Source: Isoetes taiwanensis | Lineage: Eukaryota > Streptophyta > Lycopodiopsida > Isoetales > Isoetaceae | NCBI GenBank assembly: GCA_021234155.1 | Contig: JAJEKV010000040.1 | Location: 2,395,799-2,459,798 of the forward strand | Reading direction: 5' to 3' | DNA length: 64,000 bases | The notes under the pieces: generated by a model | What the model was told of the DNA's origin: nothing | Seen by the model: only the letters and a program-made list of their open reading frames with translations | Database searches by the model: none | Made by a program: the position numbers and the translations under genes | Part shown: piece by piece, positions 45,894-59,149 of the stretch | Layout of the letters: every line of letters begins with the position of its first letter | Numbering within the stretch: position 1 is the stretch's first letter

Positions 45894-47830
45894 AACTTAG
45901 ATAAGTTAGAGTTGAAGTTAAGACTAGATAGGTTGGATTTTACTTTGTCTTGATTTTAGAATTAATACTTTCATTGAGTTCATGTTTGCAGTTAGGCAGG
46001 ATGAAGAATGAACTATCAAACTACTCCAAGACAAGAATTTCCACTAATGAATTGCCAAGTGTCATTTGCAGGATCATCCTTTTTCCATCCTCATTCATCT
46101 ATCTCATTGTGGTCCTACCCTTCATTTAGCCATGTATTCTCCATTTTATTTCCCTAAATGTGCACTCTGCAAATTCAGCTTCACCATCATGGCAGAGTTG
46201 CAAAGGTCAAGATTAACTAGTTTGTGTGTTTCCATGACAGGTGCATCCTTTCTCCATCTTTATTCATCTGTCATAAGTGGTCCTGCCATCCATTTAAACT
46301 CCTTATTCTTGTTTTCATTCCCAAAAGAAAGCACGCAATTCAGCTTCACCATCATAGCAGAGTTGCATTTTCAAGGATCAGGGAGGCATACATTTTCTTG
46401 TTTTGGCGAGATCTCAACTTTTGCACATTCACTTCACCCTCTTACACTCCATTTCCATCACCATCTTACCATATTCACACTCATTCTTACCTTTTTTTTT
46501 TCACATTTTTTCTTGTTTTGGCGAGATTCCAACATTTACACACTCTTCTCATCTCATACACTCCATTTCCATCACCACCTTATTATATTCACACTCATTC
46601 TCACCTTTTTTTCACTCATTCACATCCTCTCACCACCATATTCACCTCTATTCCATCAACACTTGCACTTTACACCCTCTTTCTTCCATCATTCTCATTT
46701 AGACACTTTGGTACAAAATTGAAGACCCTTATGGCTGAGGGGACCAGCCATTTTCTTGTTTTGGCGAGATGTTGCCCCCAAAGGGCAACATACTAATTGT
46801 TGGTTCATATGTTGAAGTTAGGAAGGCTAAGTCAAAGAAGAACTTGGTAGTCAACATTGGTGTGAAGGTCAAAGGATATTTATCTTCAAGGTCAATTCCC
46901 ATAAGGAATACTTCACTTGAGGTCAAAGGATGCTTATAAGATTTTGGGTAAGAAGATTGGAAGATACTTTTTGAAGATTGGAAGTTAGAGTTTGGAAGAC
47001 CCCATGGTAATCTAGAATCTTTTGCCCCCAAACTATTCCCATCTCCATTCCCCTATGCCTTCTCTCATTTTTTGCCTTGATTCCTCAACTCTTCCCTCAT
47101 CTTATCATAAACTCATTTCTATTTCATATTCCCATCCCATTTTTTGGCCTTTGCCTTTGAAAAATAAATTATGGAATATCAAAACCCTAGGTGAATAACT
47201 TAGGTATCATTCTAGATACCTAAGGATGCCCTATGCCACGTGGCAAGGCCAGATATGCTCCCAAATTTTTGAAAGGCATCCTCAAAGATCCCTAGAAGAT
47301 TCCCAAAACCCAAAGGTTGATTTTTCCATTTAAACCATTGAAAATTGATTTTTAAAAGGCGGAATCTCGAAATATACTCGAAAGATGCTCATGAGATTCC
47401 CTCCATGAACCCTAAACTTAGAAAAAACCTTGAATCGACCGGAGGCCTCGGTTTACGCCTTAAATTCCTCCGAATCTTCTCTTCCGCCTCTTAGCTACCC
47501 AACAAACCCATAATCAAAGCCTAAGATTACGGATTCATAAAAATTTGAAAATATAATTGGGGTGATCGACACACAACTTTCTCGAAGGCCCGGACGCATC
47601 AAACCTCAACATTGATACATCTTTGAGCATGATCTCAAGACGTTTATGAAGTATCCGAGTGTTCCACAGTTCGATTTGAGAAAATTGGGTGATATTCTAT
47701 TATGATATTATTTTATGACCTCTCGAGATATTTTGATGATTGATTTATGATCACGGGACCTCTATTCATCTTGTATTACCTTCATATCAATGAAAATTGC
47801 ACGCCAAGTGGTTAAAAAAAAGTTGATCAT
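45894..47830 (+). mobile_element. 3' region and possible LTR of the gypsy relic
   Basis: No further coding sequence. TTTCTTGTTTTGGCGAGAT occurs near 46394, 46509 and 46751. At 46771-46789 GTTGCCCCCAAAGGGCAAC forms a tight hairpin, and TGTTGCC at 46770 is a possible LTR start. The 3' LTR end could not be placed. Ser/Phe/His-rich frames at 46066-46796 are translations of CATTCTCAC-type low-complexity sequence. Confidence 0.4.
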
Positions 47831-48528
47831 GATCTTTTAGTATTTTTGCCATACAAACATTTTTACAGTAAGACATTCCACCATTTTTTCTTGCATATGA
47901 CCACTTGTCCTTCTTTTCCCATCATATTTGCACCTGTGTGCACAAAAAGTTAAAAAAAAAAACCATTCCAAACTCAAGATATCATTTTTTTGCATTGCAA
48001 TGCGATACAATTTTAGGATTGTTATTCACAAAAGCGATTGCCAAAAAAATAGTGTTTATGATCCAAAATATGATTTGATTGCATGCCCTCATCTTTGGGA
48101 CCTATACTTCACCTCGGTTTTGGAATCTCTCAAAAATTCCCTGCAACTCAAGTTACAAAATTTCGAGATCATGCGTAGTTTTGGTGGTATTGACCAAAAA
48201 TTGACCCAACTTTGAGATTGAATATCTTGCAGAATAGAACTCAGACTTGGTCAAGATCTTCTCCCTTGCTTGCCTATAACTTTTCTGTACAAGTCACAAT
48301 CATTTGACCTTGGAAATCAATCTATCTATGAGTGCTACATCAATTTGAGTGAGGGTTCCATATTCTTGAATTGGGAAAGGTATGAATGCTTGATATTTGA
48401 GCTTTTTCTTTGAGAAATTCTTGTGTAGACTGATCACCTTAAGTGATCTGGAGGTTCTAACCCCAACTTGAGCATAAAATCAAGTTGGCTTCTTGTGTTT
48501 AACTCTCTAGCCAGGTTGAGGGTCAACA
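47831..48528. other. Non-coding stretch, nothing recognised
   Basis: AT-rich; the 95-codon frame at 47928-48215 has no recognised domain. Confidence 0.45.
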
Positions 48529-48658
48529 GGAACCCACTCGTCGAAGCGCATTTCTGGTGGGAAACCGGCAGGCTGTGCCACCGCGAGGGGCGTTAGCCCT
48601 GAGTGGCACCACCACCGGCCAGTTTCCCACCGAAAACCCGCGACGACCGGTGGGTTCC
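48529..48658. repeat. 130-bp GC-rich hairpin
   Basis: GGAACCCAC pairs with GTGGGTTCC. GTCG, GGTGGGAAAC and GTGCCAC in the left arm also have complements in the right arm (CGAC, GTTTCCCACC, GTGGCAC), in mirrored order. The loop lies around GAGGGGCGTTAGCCCT. It is much richer in G+C than its flanks. Confidence 0.75.
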
Positions 48659-48758
48659 CTCACGTGGCCCACCGTTAGGTGGAAATTTTGTAGACATGCA
48701 GTAAGGGAAGAACGGTGAAGAAGGAAACTCCGGTAATCCCCATAGACAGACTACGCCT

Positions 48759-49498
48759 TGTTAGTACTTGTTGAAAGTATAAGTTAACTAGATATTTGAA
48801 CTTGAGCAAACACTGCAAATTTACTGCCTGAAGCACACTAGAGAAATTGAGTCAATTAATAACTTTAAATGATCTATGATCTATGCCACAAGTACTTGGT
48901 TGAGGTAAAGCACAAATTTCCTAAGGAAATCTATGAATGCAAGGGAGCCACAATATGGTCCCTAATCCCTTGCAATATATCAACAATTTCAACCTTAATA
49001 CATAATCATAGTCATTAATGCTCCAGGTTTACTGTAGCTATGAGATTGCTTTAAACACTGTAGCAATCTCGTTTCTGCTCCAAACACAAACCTTTGAACG
49101 CGAATACTTATTCAATGCATACGATCTGCAGTGAGCTCATCGTTCAACAACAAATCATACGTATTTATGCTGTACTCCGTAGTTCTAAGTTTAGATTGCG
49201 GTGGCTCTGAGATATCCCACAGGCGTTACAAGCAAAATCCGACACTTACGAATTATCCCACATACATGCACAGATAATTTCGACCTACGACCATTGAACC
49301 TTTAAACCCTTTAAGAAAAACTCCCTTTCAATCTTAAGTGCTTCTTGGTTTCATGTCACCTTAAGATTCAACCTTATCATTCAATGCTCTTTAAGCAAGT
49401 TATCCAATACCTCTGACCTTAGGTTAACCATATGCATTTGACTTCCATCTCTAAGTTCAACTGTAAGCAGAAAGATTTACATGACCATATTTCTAACA
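48759..49498 (-). repeat. copia-2 3' LTR
   Basis: Starts TGTTAGTA and ends TTCTAACA on the plus strand, perfect TGTTAG...CTAACA ends, 740 bp. It is followed by a pyrimidine tract (CCCCCTTCATG) that is the polypurine tract on the minus strand. The 5' partner LTR is missing because the element is truncated. The 5 bp to its left are CGCCT, the expected target duplicate. Confidence 0.75.
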
Positions 49499-51904
49499 TT
49501 CCCCCTTCATGTAATCTTTTCTTGTGATTATCTTGTACAACATCTCTCGAATTTTAAATCTTCCAAGTGGTAAAGCTTTTGTTAGAAGATCGCCATTTGA
49601 TTTCTTCATCTTGACATATGCAAGGTGTACTGTTTTCTTTCAACCATATCTCATATAAAATGGACTTCCATTTCTATATGTTTGCATCTTTCATGCAACA
49701 CAGATTTACGGACATGGCTATGCAACTTTTGTGCTATCACGGAAGATTATTGTAGGTTCTGTTTGCTCTAGCCCTAGCTCGACCAAGTAGTCTTCTTTCC
49801 CATACCACTTCTTTAGTAAGCAAAGTTAAAATTATCCTCATTACGCACTAGATAGGGCTATACTTCCTTGCTTTTTGCACTTCAAGCTCTGAGGGGCACC
49901 TCCTAGCAAAACCACATAAACGATGTTGATTTCCTTTGGTCTAGGTCACCTGCCCAATCGAGTCACAATAGGCCTTTAATTTAAGCTCATATGAGTTATA
50001 CCTAATGCCAATATCCAAGGTACCCTTTAAATATCTCAGGATTCTTTTGGCAGCTGTCCAATGTTCTAAACCAGGGTTATTGTTGTACCTGCTCAATAAG
50101 TTTACTCCAAAAGCTATATCTGGTCTTGTGCAATTTGCTACATAAGACAAACAGCCAATCAGTGACCTATAAGGAACATTCTCCATTTGCTTTCTCTCTT
50201 TCTCTCGAATTTGGAGATATATTATTTTGAGATCTTACCTTTGGTACTAAAGGAGTTTGTGTTATGTTGCAATCACTCATATTAAATTTCTTCAACATAT
50301 TCAAAATATGAGTTTGCTGGCTCAATGTCAGCAGTTTATTTTCCCTATCCCTGTATACTTCAATCCCAAGAAACCTTTTCAGTTCACCTAAATCTGTCAT
50401 TTGGAAACGTTTATTGAGCAGCATTTAGCCAAGACATATTTGTCATTTGCAACCATGATATTGTCATCAACATAGAGAGCTATAATGCACCACTGCTTCC
50501 CATCATTATATCTGTACAAGTTTCCATCACATTTTAATTTTTCAAAGCCTTGTTCTAGAAGATAATTATCCATACATTTGTACCACTCCCTTGGTGCTTG
50601 TTTCAATCCATAAAGCGCCTGTTCAATTTCCACACTTTCCTTTTTCCTCCTCAAATCACGGAGCAGGTTTCAAATAGATTTCTTCTTCAAGTTTTGCATT
50701 AAGCTTATTTGTACTTACATCTATATGATGAATTTCCATGTGTCATATGAGTTTGCAATAGCTAATAGCATTCTCAAACTATTAATTTTGACCAATGGCG
50801 AGAATGTTTCATCGAAATCTAATCCTTTCTTCTGAGTAAAACCTTGTGCCACAAGCCTTGCCTTAAATTTCTTTGATTTTCCATCAATACGGTTTTATTC
50901 GAAGATCCATTTATTGCCAACAACATTTTACACGGTGGCTTGTCAACTACTGTATAGGTCTCTGTTCTTTTGAAAGATTGCATCTCATTCTCCATAGCTT
51001 TCCTCCAATTTTCTGAATCACTACCTTTAATAGCATCTTCAAAATTACTAGGTAGCTTATCAGTTTCTAAGATAAGAATATCAAATATAGAATGGATTTC
51101 ACCTTTCTTTGCCACGATGCCTTTTACTTCTACCTTCCAGGTTCTCCCATGCAACTCTAGTTGAAGTTTACTTTCATCCGCCAAGATTTGTGCTTCAGCC
51201 CCTCCCGGCTTTTCTTTTTTGGTCTTGTCATGGGTACAAAGAGAGTTCGGGGTTACGCCATTGTTCTGAGGTCGACGAGGTTCGAGGGTTACGCTATCTC
51301 TTCCTCGGGCAATGGGAGGTTCAGCTGCGGGTTCAAACCCCCGACAAACTCTCGGCATCTTGTGGTTCACTTGTACCTTCATCTCCATCTTCATTATCAG
51401 CGTCAAGAATTCCTCTTGTATCCTGCATTCCAACCTCGGTCCAGGCGGTATGCTCAAGCTGTTTTTTCACATCGTAGCTTCCAAATTATTATCATCATTA
51501 ATATTAGGAATTGCTTTCGATAGAATTTGCTTTCATTGAACACTACATCTACGCTAATCAATTTTTCTATGAGCGGGGATCATATAATCTGTAAGCTTTT
51601 GAATGCAAATCATAGCCCACCATATATGCAATACATGCTCGATCATCAAGTTTTTTTCTAGTTTCTTCAGGGGTATGAACAAAACCTAAACAACCAAATG
51701 ATCTTAAATGTTCATAAGCAGGAATTTTACCTGACCACATCATTTCAGGAACTATACCTTTTGTACTTATAGAGGGCAATATGTTTTGAATAAGTACTGC
51801 TGCTTTCAAAGCTTCACTCCATAAGAAATTTGGTAAGCCAGAGTATTTTAACATTGAACGAACAGCATTGAGCAAAGTCCTATTTTTTCTTTCAGCTACT
51901 CGTG
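49499..51904 (-). pseudogene. copia-2 pol relic (integrase end, RT, RNase H)
   Basis: On the minus strand, the integrase C-terminal part is 51904-51567 (VAERKNRTLLNAVRSML, LRSFGCLGFVHTPEE). A linker and RT start follow (51457-50819), then RT (50654-50397, QALYGLKQAPREWYK and catalytic YVDD in ALYVDDNIMVAND). The thumb is 50424-50167 (TDLGELKRFLGIEVYRDREN) and the RNase H connection 50186-49941 (YRSLIGCLSYVANCTRPDIA). RNase H itself is only fragments to 49500. Multiple frameshifts. Gag, protease and the integrase core are lost at the LTR_A junction. Confidence 0.88.
51190..51350 (+). other. Possible tRNA-derived insert in copia-2
   Basis: The RT-upstream linker of copia-2 contains a segment unlike copia proteins (CRGFEPAAEPPIARGRDS, minus strand). 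On the plus strand it has two near repeats of GGGTTACGC (51251, 51288) and a pol III B-box-like GCGGGTTCAAACCCCCG near 51327. It may be a SINE-like insertion that kept the reading frame open. Confidence 0.3.
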
Positions 51905-53545
51905 GCGTTCGGGACACTATACGGTCCGGGGCGATTATCTTGCACTACTTAAAATCCGCAGCGTACATGCCACTCCGTGGCGCGGTAATGCGCTAACGTG
52001 TAGCCAGGTGGGTAGCCCTAGCGGGCAACGTGCCAGGAATATGTGCAACTATTAATGTGCACATTTTCCAATGTACACATTAATGTGGGCACACATTTCC
52101 ATGTGGTCACTTGATGCCAAGTGGGCCACACCCATAGGTGCAATTAATGTGCACATTTTCCAATGTACACATTAATGTGGGCACACATTTCCATGTGGGC
52201 ACATTTTGCCACCTAGCCATTAAAGGCAAGTGGGCCCATTTCCAATTATCCCACATGCCTAAAGGGGATAATTGGAAACCCTAGCCAACCCCTTGTCTAT
52301 TAAGGGAGGGAAACCCTAACTTGCCCAATTTTCGTTTCTAGCATTTTTAGAACTCTGTTTTGGCTGCCTCAACAAATTAAAAGCCGCCTCGAGCTGTGCT
52401 GAGAGAATTACACCATTAGTTTCCCTTGATTGGCGCCAGCCAGGGATGGTCGAGCTCGGTCGAGGAGGAGCCACTCAAGGATCGGTATTTGGCCAATTAG
52501 ATAGTCTAAACCCTATTTCAGTCATAGAATCGGTAGGTTTAGCCTATTAAATTGCCCATAGCAGCCTTCTAGGTCTTTATCTAACTAAGGAACCTAACTC
52601 TATGATGTAGATTAGATATAGTTCTTTAGTCTTACGTGATGTATGTGGATCTTTGTATATCTATGAACTCCTTGTATTGGGAAGGGGGTAGAGACCTAAA
52701 GCTTGGTAGTAGATGCTCCTAGAGTAGCCTCTCTAGCACACTATAGATTCGGCTGTGTACAAGAACCACATGCAGTTTGTGGGTGAAGGGGCGGTGAGAA
52801 GGAGGTTCATGTCGACTCTTGAACGATCCCTCCGGTGTGTAAGGCCTACCGGGGATCATGGTGACTAGGTCTAATGGCTCACCACCGAGAAAGCGGGTGA
52901 GGCATGGGGGCTAATTTTGCGTGAAGTGGTGTACACTTTCCGGTGGGTTGTTCGAATCACGCGGGTGGCCCCCTAGTCACCTTGAGTCGGCATGTAGATC
53001 TCGACGGGGGTGATCCCTTCACGCCCCATCTGAACCGGGAGGATGAAACCGGGAATAGCCCTTTTGGCTATGCATCCGGCGGACTCACAGTCAGGTCCAG
53101 GCACTTTTCTACCTACTACGCAAAGTGTGCACGGGGAGGGGCGGATGGAGTGGACAACCCTATGCCATGTTCATATGCCGGCCAAATCCATTGTCATGAA
53201 TTTGCATGCGCAATGAACTACGAGACCCAAGCCATCGGTCATCCCCTTGAGTCTGAGCCTTGGGTAGAACTCCCCATATGTATTGTGCTCACCTTGTTCA
53301 TGCGGATGTGATGGACCACCCTTGAGGTGGATATGTGCTTATGTTATATACTAACATGTATGTTACTTCCATGACTAGGTAGACCCCGAGGGGCGGGGTA
53401 AAATGACCCCTTCACTCTTCCCCTTTGGAACCCGACACGCGGTTGCGGTGTTATGTGGAGGGCCCCTCGTCTCGGCATGGAGCTGGTATGGGGATGAACT
53501 CTCGTTTGTATACGGTGGCGTCCCCTACTCATATACGATTGCACT
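51901..53545 (+). mobile_element. LTR_A copy, forward, truncating copia-2
   Basis: It starts CGTGGCGTTC, the LTR_A start with changes, directly against the copia-2 integrase frame. It follows 28593-30046 block by block to about 53410 and continues to GTTTGTATAC near 53514. A 92-bp tandem duplication (ATTAATGTGCACATTTTCCA at 52051 and 52143) is private to this copy. It may be the 5' LTR of the element whose 3' LTR starts at 63854, though an inverted LTR_A piece intervenes. Confidence 0.7.
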
Positions 53546-53549
53546 CACA

Positions 53550-54050
53550 GGTATACAAACGGAGTTCATCCCCCATACCAGCTCCAATCCGTCGGGGGCC
53601 CTCCACGTGTCACTTTGCAACCTTGAGTTCAGTAGGGAAGAATGAAGGGGTCATTTTACCCTCGGCTCCCTTCGTGGCCTACCTAGCCGGGAAGCGTAAA
53701 CATACATGTCAAGTAGTACATACATCAACATCACATGACCATCACGAAGGATGGTTCACCACATATCTGCGTGAGACAAAGATCAAGACATCACATAGGG
53801 AATCCTACCCAAGGCTCGCATTAATGTGGATGGACTGACAAGCTTGGGTCTCCGTGAGTTCATTGCGCATTTAATCATGACAATGGATTTTTTGGCATAA
53901 GAACATGGCATTGGGTTGTCCACTCCATCCGGCCTCCTATGCACACACTTTGCGAGTAGGTTGAAAAGTGTTGGGACTTTGATCAGAACCCGCGGATGCA
54001 TAGCCAAAGGGGCTATTCCTGGGTTACATCTCCCCGTGTCCGATGGGGTG
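53550..54050 (-). mobile_element. LTR_A fragment, reverse, head-to-head with the previous copy
   Basis: Right of the centre (about 53548) the sequence is the reverse complement of the left arm: GTATACAAACGGAG, GGGGGCCCTCCACGTG, AATGAAGGGGTCATTTTACC and on to CACTCCATCCGGCC near 53923. Similarity to LTR_A ends near 54050, so the fragment is truncated. Together the two arms form an imperfect palindrome of roughly 600 bp or more. Confidence 0.7.
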
Positions 54051-57000
54051 TAGGGACCTAATAGCTCTAGTAGTAATTGTAATTATGTAAGTTAGATGCT
54101 TTGCATACATAGTTCCTTTGTTCTTCCCTCCCTCCCATACCGTAAATGCATCAAAGGAAGAGATGTCGAGGGCAATTTTATGGGGGTGAAGCAATCAACA
54201 CCCTCAACCCTCTCCGGGCAACACGATAACGACAAGAGGACTTGACGTATGAGACATCGATGGAGTCGAAGAAACAACATCGGATCTGAGTCAAGCCCCT
54301 TTAGCTGCCAAGACAAAAAGTTCAAGATGAAAGATCTTTTTCAACCGGCCACCTTTCGGGCTTTTGAAAAGCGGCATGGAAGATTTCAAGTGATCAACTA
54401 CACCATCAAGCCACCAGCAATGAGAGGCTTCTACCTAACAAAGTCAACCTCTACATCAAAGAGGAGCCACCCGCCAAGGGGACTGAAGTATCGAAATGAC
54501 TTCGGAAGAACGTACCTTGCTACTTCAAGCAGTAACGGCGGATGAGCTCCTAGCAAGCTCAGGATCTAAGGCCATGGGGCCTAGTAGGTTAAAGGTAGGG
54601 ATGGTAACATCCATAGTGGAATTAGAAGGCAATTCCGGATATTCTCGTTGAAAGGATTGCCCCAATATTGAGCTAAAGCGTCAAGCATTGGGAAGGAAAC
54701 GATAGGAGTGACTAAAATTATACACAATTGTTAATGACCATCCAACGTATTGAAACCACTTGGTGAGATTGATCTCCTCGCTAAGAAGGAATCATTACTA
54801 GGATAATTGTTGACCATGTATAAATCTAGTACCTCAAAAAAGAATAATCCAACCCAAAAGAAAAGAAGTAATCTAACAAGTCCGCCAACTTGTTACGATG
54901 ACATCAATTCGATTGGTAGGAATATTCCAAGAGTTTAAATAACTAAGAAAGGGGGAATCTCTAGAATATAAAAGAATAATACATGGAAGGTACATCTAAA
55001 ATAAGAATTATAGTAATCAAATAGTCTTTTGAGACAAAAGGAATTGTCGTCATGACAAAACCTTGTGGTTTAGAATCGTTCTAACTAAATAGGTAACCCA
55101 TAACTATATTGAAATAAATGATAACATAATATGTGCATCCATCTTAGATGGTTATATATGTTAGCTAAGGCTAGTAAAGTAATGCGCTAAGTAAGAAGCG
55201 TATAACCTCTTAAGGGGAGAGAGTAGATATGACGTTGTGTACAACGCCATTGAAGGGGTGCGGACCATTTTCTTTTCAAGAAAGTGGGAGGGCTCAATCC
55301 TATGATTGAACGCATTTGCATCGAATTGACCGAACCAGAATAGAGTCCACTCCAATGGCCGGGTTTAATAGAGCATAAGATAGATAGATACCTTAGTGCT
55401 CAGGAGGCCTTCAACGGCGAGATGGACGTAGTAGCTAACTACACCAATGAAGTGGAGCAAAACCATGGGAGCAATGCAACGACCAAGTCATCTCCAAACT
55501 ACTCGACGCCGGCTCAATGGGTGGATGTGGTCTAGCTTTAGGTAAGGCATGCGCATGTATTATAAGTTGTAATATGTCTATTGATAAGTTAAATATAGAT
55601 CCTAATAATCGCATAGAAATTGTTATAATGTGATATGTATCATCTATATATAGTAATAAAGGAGTTTTGGGATAACTGCGGCACAAAATCCGGGCCGCCC
55701 AATTTTTTTAGGATTTTCTTGTTCGTTGATTATCTCCACGCTAGAAGAGAAACCGCTTTTTTCCATTACGATGTCTCCTGAGCTGCTATTCAGGTTCAAT
55801 ATCTCGTATTTCTAGAATTAAAGGAACTCTGGTTATTTCTCTTGGAAACCATAAATTCTTAGCGCAGGAGGGCACGATTCTAGCGGTGGTAGGAAAACCA
55901 CAAAAGCTCATGTTATAGCACCACGATTCTAGCGCGTATGAGAAAGAAAATTACGAGAAGCCCATCAGGTCCGTTGTTTCGTCGCTTCTTCGTTTTTGGT
56001 TCGATAAGCGACCATATTTCTTCATTTTTCGCTCATGTATCGCTGGCCCTTCGTGCAGGCCCATCGCTCGGACAAGTGCTCATGAACTGGCACATTGCAT
56101 CGCCTCGGGTAACTCTACATTTTTATTCATGCAAATTTTGATGATTTTAACATTATATTTCCCATATTAGTTCATCTAGCATCGATGCTTTTTGCGTGCA
56201 AAACACATTCCATTTAGTGTCGAAAGACATTCCTTATGCATTGTACCCGTATTCTCAAGCCAATACCATTGTTTACCGTGATTTTCCCCAGATTATTAAA
56301 TTGACTACATTGCGAGATGTATTGTTGGAAAATAACGTGAGGTTTTGCTTGAAAGTCCAACATTCACCAGAAAGCCGCTTTAACACTAATTAACACAATT
56401 GATTGGGAAGAAATTTACTAATGTCACGCCAAAGATAACCATGCTCTCAAAGCGGTAGGTGGTAAAAAAAAAATTGCAAGAAAGCTCATCACCGTAAATG
56501 TGATCACCATTTGGTTTTATAAGCTTTAACATAATCGCAATCTATCCCTCCATCATGCATGAGTTTTGAAAGCCGATTGGAGCACAATGGGCATTCAAGA
56601 ATGAAGTGCTTCCTTTAAGGAAAACTATTTCCCGGTGGTCTTTATGCCTCATCCCCGGCTTCTCCATGATGCCCGATGCCCGACAATAGTCTTCAAAAAT
56701 CCTTTTAGGTAACGGAAGATTAATCGCTGCCCTTCTCTCGCTATAAGACACATAACATCGATGGCCAAAGAAAGTAACAATGTCATCAAATCAAATATGG
56801 CAGATCATCCGTGATGTTCAATTATATGCTTGAATTAGCCATCAATAACACATGAAGAGATGGTAGCCAAAGATAAGTATATGCACTTTGATTAGTGTTT
56901 CCTTAAAAGTTATTGAAAATTTCACCCTTTTCTTCTCTCTATAGGATGGAGTTTAATCTCCGCTGATTATGCCACACAGGCTAAAATATAAACTCGTGAA

Positions 57001-58671
57001 ATTTTGTGGATGCAAGGCATTGACATCAATTCTGGCGACAATGTATGTTGCAATTTGTCTTAGATGAGTTTTGCGGTGGAGAGTCAAAGAATTGACATCA
57101 TTCGGGATTTCGCTTAAACGGGTTGTCGACATAAATGCTAGAAATAAGGTGCTTAGCTATGTTGTGTCCTCACTTGGGATAGAAATTTGTTTACTGCCTT
57201 CTCTATTCCTAAATACAAAGTTTAATGGCAACCGCCAACTACTATTAATCAAGGATTCCCTCGCAGTTAGTATAACCATCAAGAATAATAGTGTAGCAAG
57301 TTCAAATGATTTTGACTTCACCTTACATTATTTTTCAATGTATGTGAGCAATGAAAAATATCGCATGTGATTCCTAATTCTATGACGTTTTTTAATAATC
57401 ATTAGACGAGGCATGAAGTTATGACTTCTAAAGTGGGCATTACATAAATGAACATTCCATGAATCATTGCATCTCAAAGGTAAATCAAAAGACTTGTGTT
57501 TCTATATGATAGCAATAATGTGGTTTATGAAGCTCATGTCGATATTATTCTTTTCCAGGAAATAAATTTAAAAGGAGGACAATTTAAGGTTACTTGTATC
57601 TTCTCTTTTCACCTCAGCCTCATTATGCAGGTATTATTCCATTCTATGCCTTTCAACTCTAATATTTTTTTTTATCAAAATCTGCTGGTACTTTCTATAT
57701 AATTCAATTTTCCCCTTGCCCTGAAAGAAAATGGACAATGGATGTCAAAAGCTTCCGAACATTTGATGTTCTCGCGGATACGATGATTTAGTTTTATGAT
57801 CCGTTGGGGAATCTTTCAAGTCGCCTTCAAAGAGCTTGATGTAACAACTATTCTACAATTGTCGCGAATGTAAGCATTGCTTTCTCCCTTTCAATCTTTA
57901 GTTTACATGTTTGAGCATTACTTTTAAGCCTGTAGAGAATGGATTCAAGAAACGCAATCCTCTAGAGATGAAGTATTTTATTCCTAAGGTGCAACAATGC
58001 ATATGTGACTTAGACTACTCGTCAGTAAATAATGAAGGCGCATGAGTAAAACGGTTTGAGAGAACTAACTTTGTTAAATTGTCAAGAGGGAAAATTCCGC
58101 TGGTCAAGGAAGTAGTCAATATGCAATGTTTTTAGAATAGCAGAGATTAGGTTCATGTTTAAGAGGAAAAGTACAAAATGAGCAAAGGGCACCACCGTTG
58201 ATGCTCCCGCATAAATGGTCTTATTTGATCCATTTTCTTAGATGATTATTTACTTAAGATCTCACCTAGAAGAAGGGTATTCATATAACAGGATGCCAAC
58301 AATTAAATTTATTGTCTCAAGCAAAGCATTGAATTGTCGGGAAAGAAGGGGGAGTCATTGTTGCAACTCGAGTGATTAGTAATTGACAGAAAAAGGGCCA
58401 ATTTTTCAATTAGTAGCAAAATTGACTAAGAGAAAGAAGAGGTAATAACAGGTTCCGAATTAGATGAATGTCGGACCCATATACAACTATTGTTGGTAGA
58501 TTAATTAACATTTTCATAAAAATTATAGCTATCCAATCAGTAAGAAAAAGACCATGCACATTTTACATAAGGAATAGACGCATGAAATGGTCCTTCAAGC
58601 GTAACTATATTGTGATTTTAAGTGTGCTTTTTTGTAATCGGCTGTGAGGTGGTAGAACCCTGCTCTTAAAG

Positions 58672-58735
58672 GGGTAGATAATGTAATTAGAGCATTTTGC
58701 GCAGAGCAAAAGGTCGCGTGTTGTCATGACGCCGT
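58672..58735 (+). other. tRNA-like relic (SINE head?)
   Basis: AATTAGAGCATTTTGCGCAG then AAAAGGTCGCGTGTT resembles the D-arm to T-arm part of a nuclear tRNA (TAGAGC, then AGGTCGCG.GTT). The T-loop and acceptor are degraded. Not a functional tRNA. Confidence 0.35.
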
Positions 58736-59149
58736 CAAGCAGCCTTGTGAATTGCAGATCCTAGCGGACCAATTGCAAGATTAGATGATGAGTGCTTTGG
58801 AGTGACGCAGATTATTGTTTGCATAACAAGGTAAGCTCCATTTATTTTTACGTAATCCCATCATTAATACAAACGATGTAATCGTTATTCAAAACGCCCA
58901 TTGCATGTTACAGGTTCATAACAATGTCTCTACAAAAATACTATATGTCGTTTGCCTTGCATATTTAACCCATTCTCAAATTGTCAAATATGCGACCTTT
59001 GTGGTTATGGTAAAATTGCCTATTTCGACGTAATATATGAATGTCAAGGATATGTAATAGGGATCATTAAAGCAATAGCTAGGAAGCTTCTCATCTTTGC
59101 ATTCCACAAATGGTTACACCAAGAACTGAAAAGAGAACCATTCCCATTG

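Noticed and set aside
46066-46796. Three overlapping frames of 99-218 codons
   Set aside because: Low-complexity pyrimidine-rich DNA read in all plus frames; no conserved motif.
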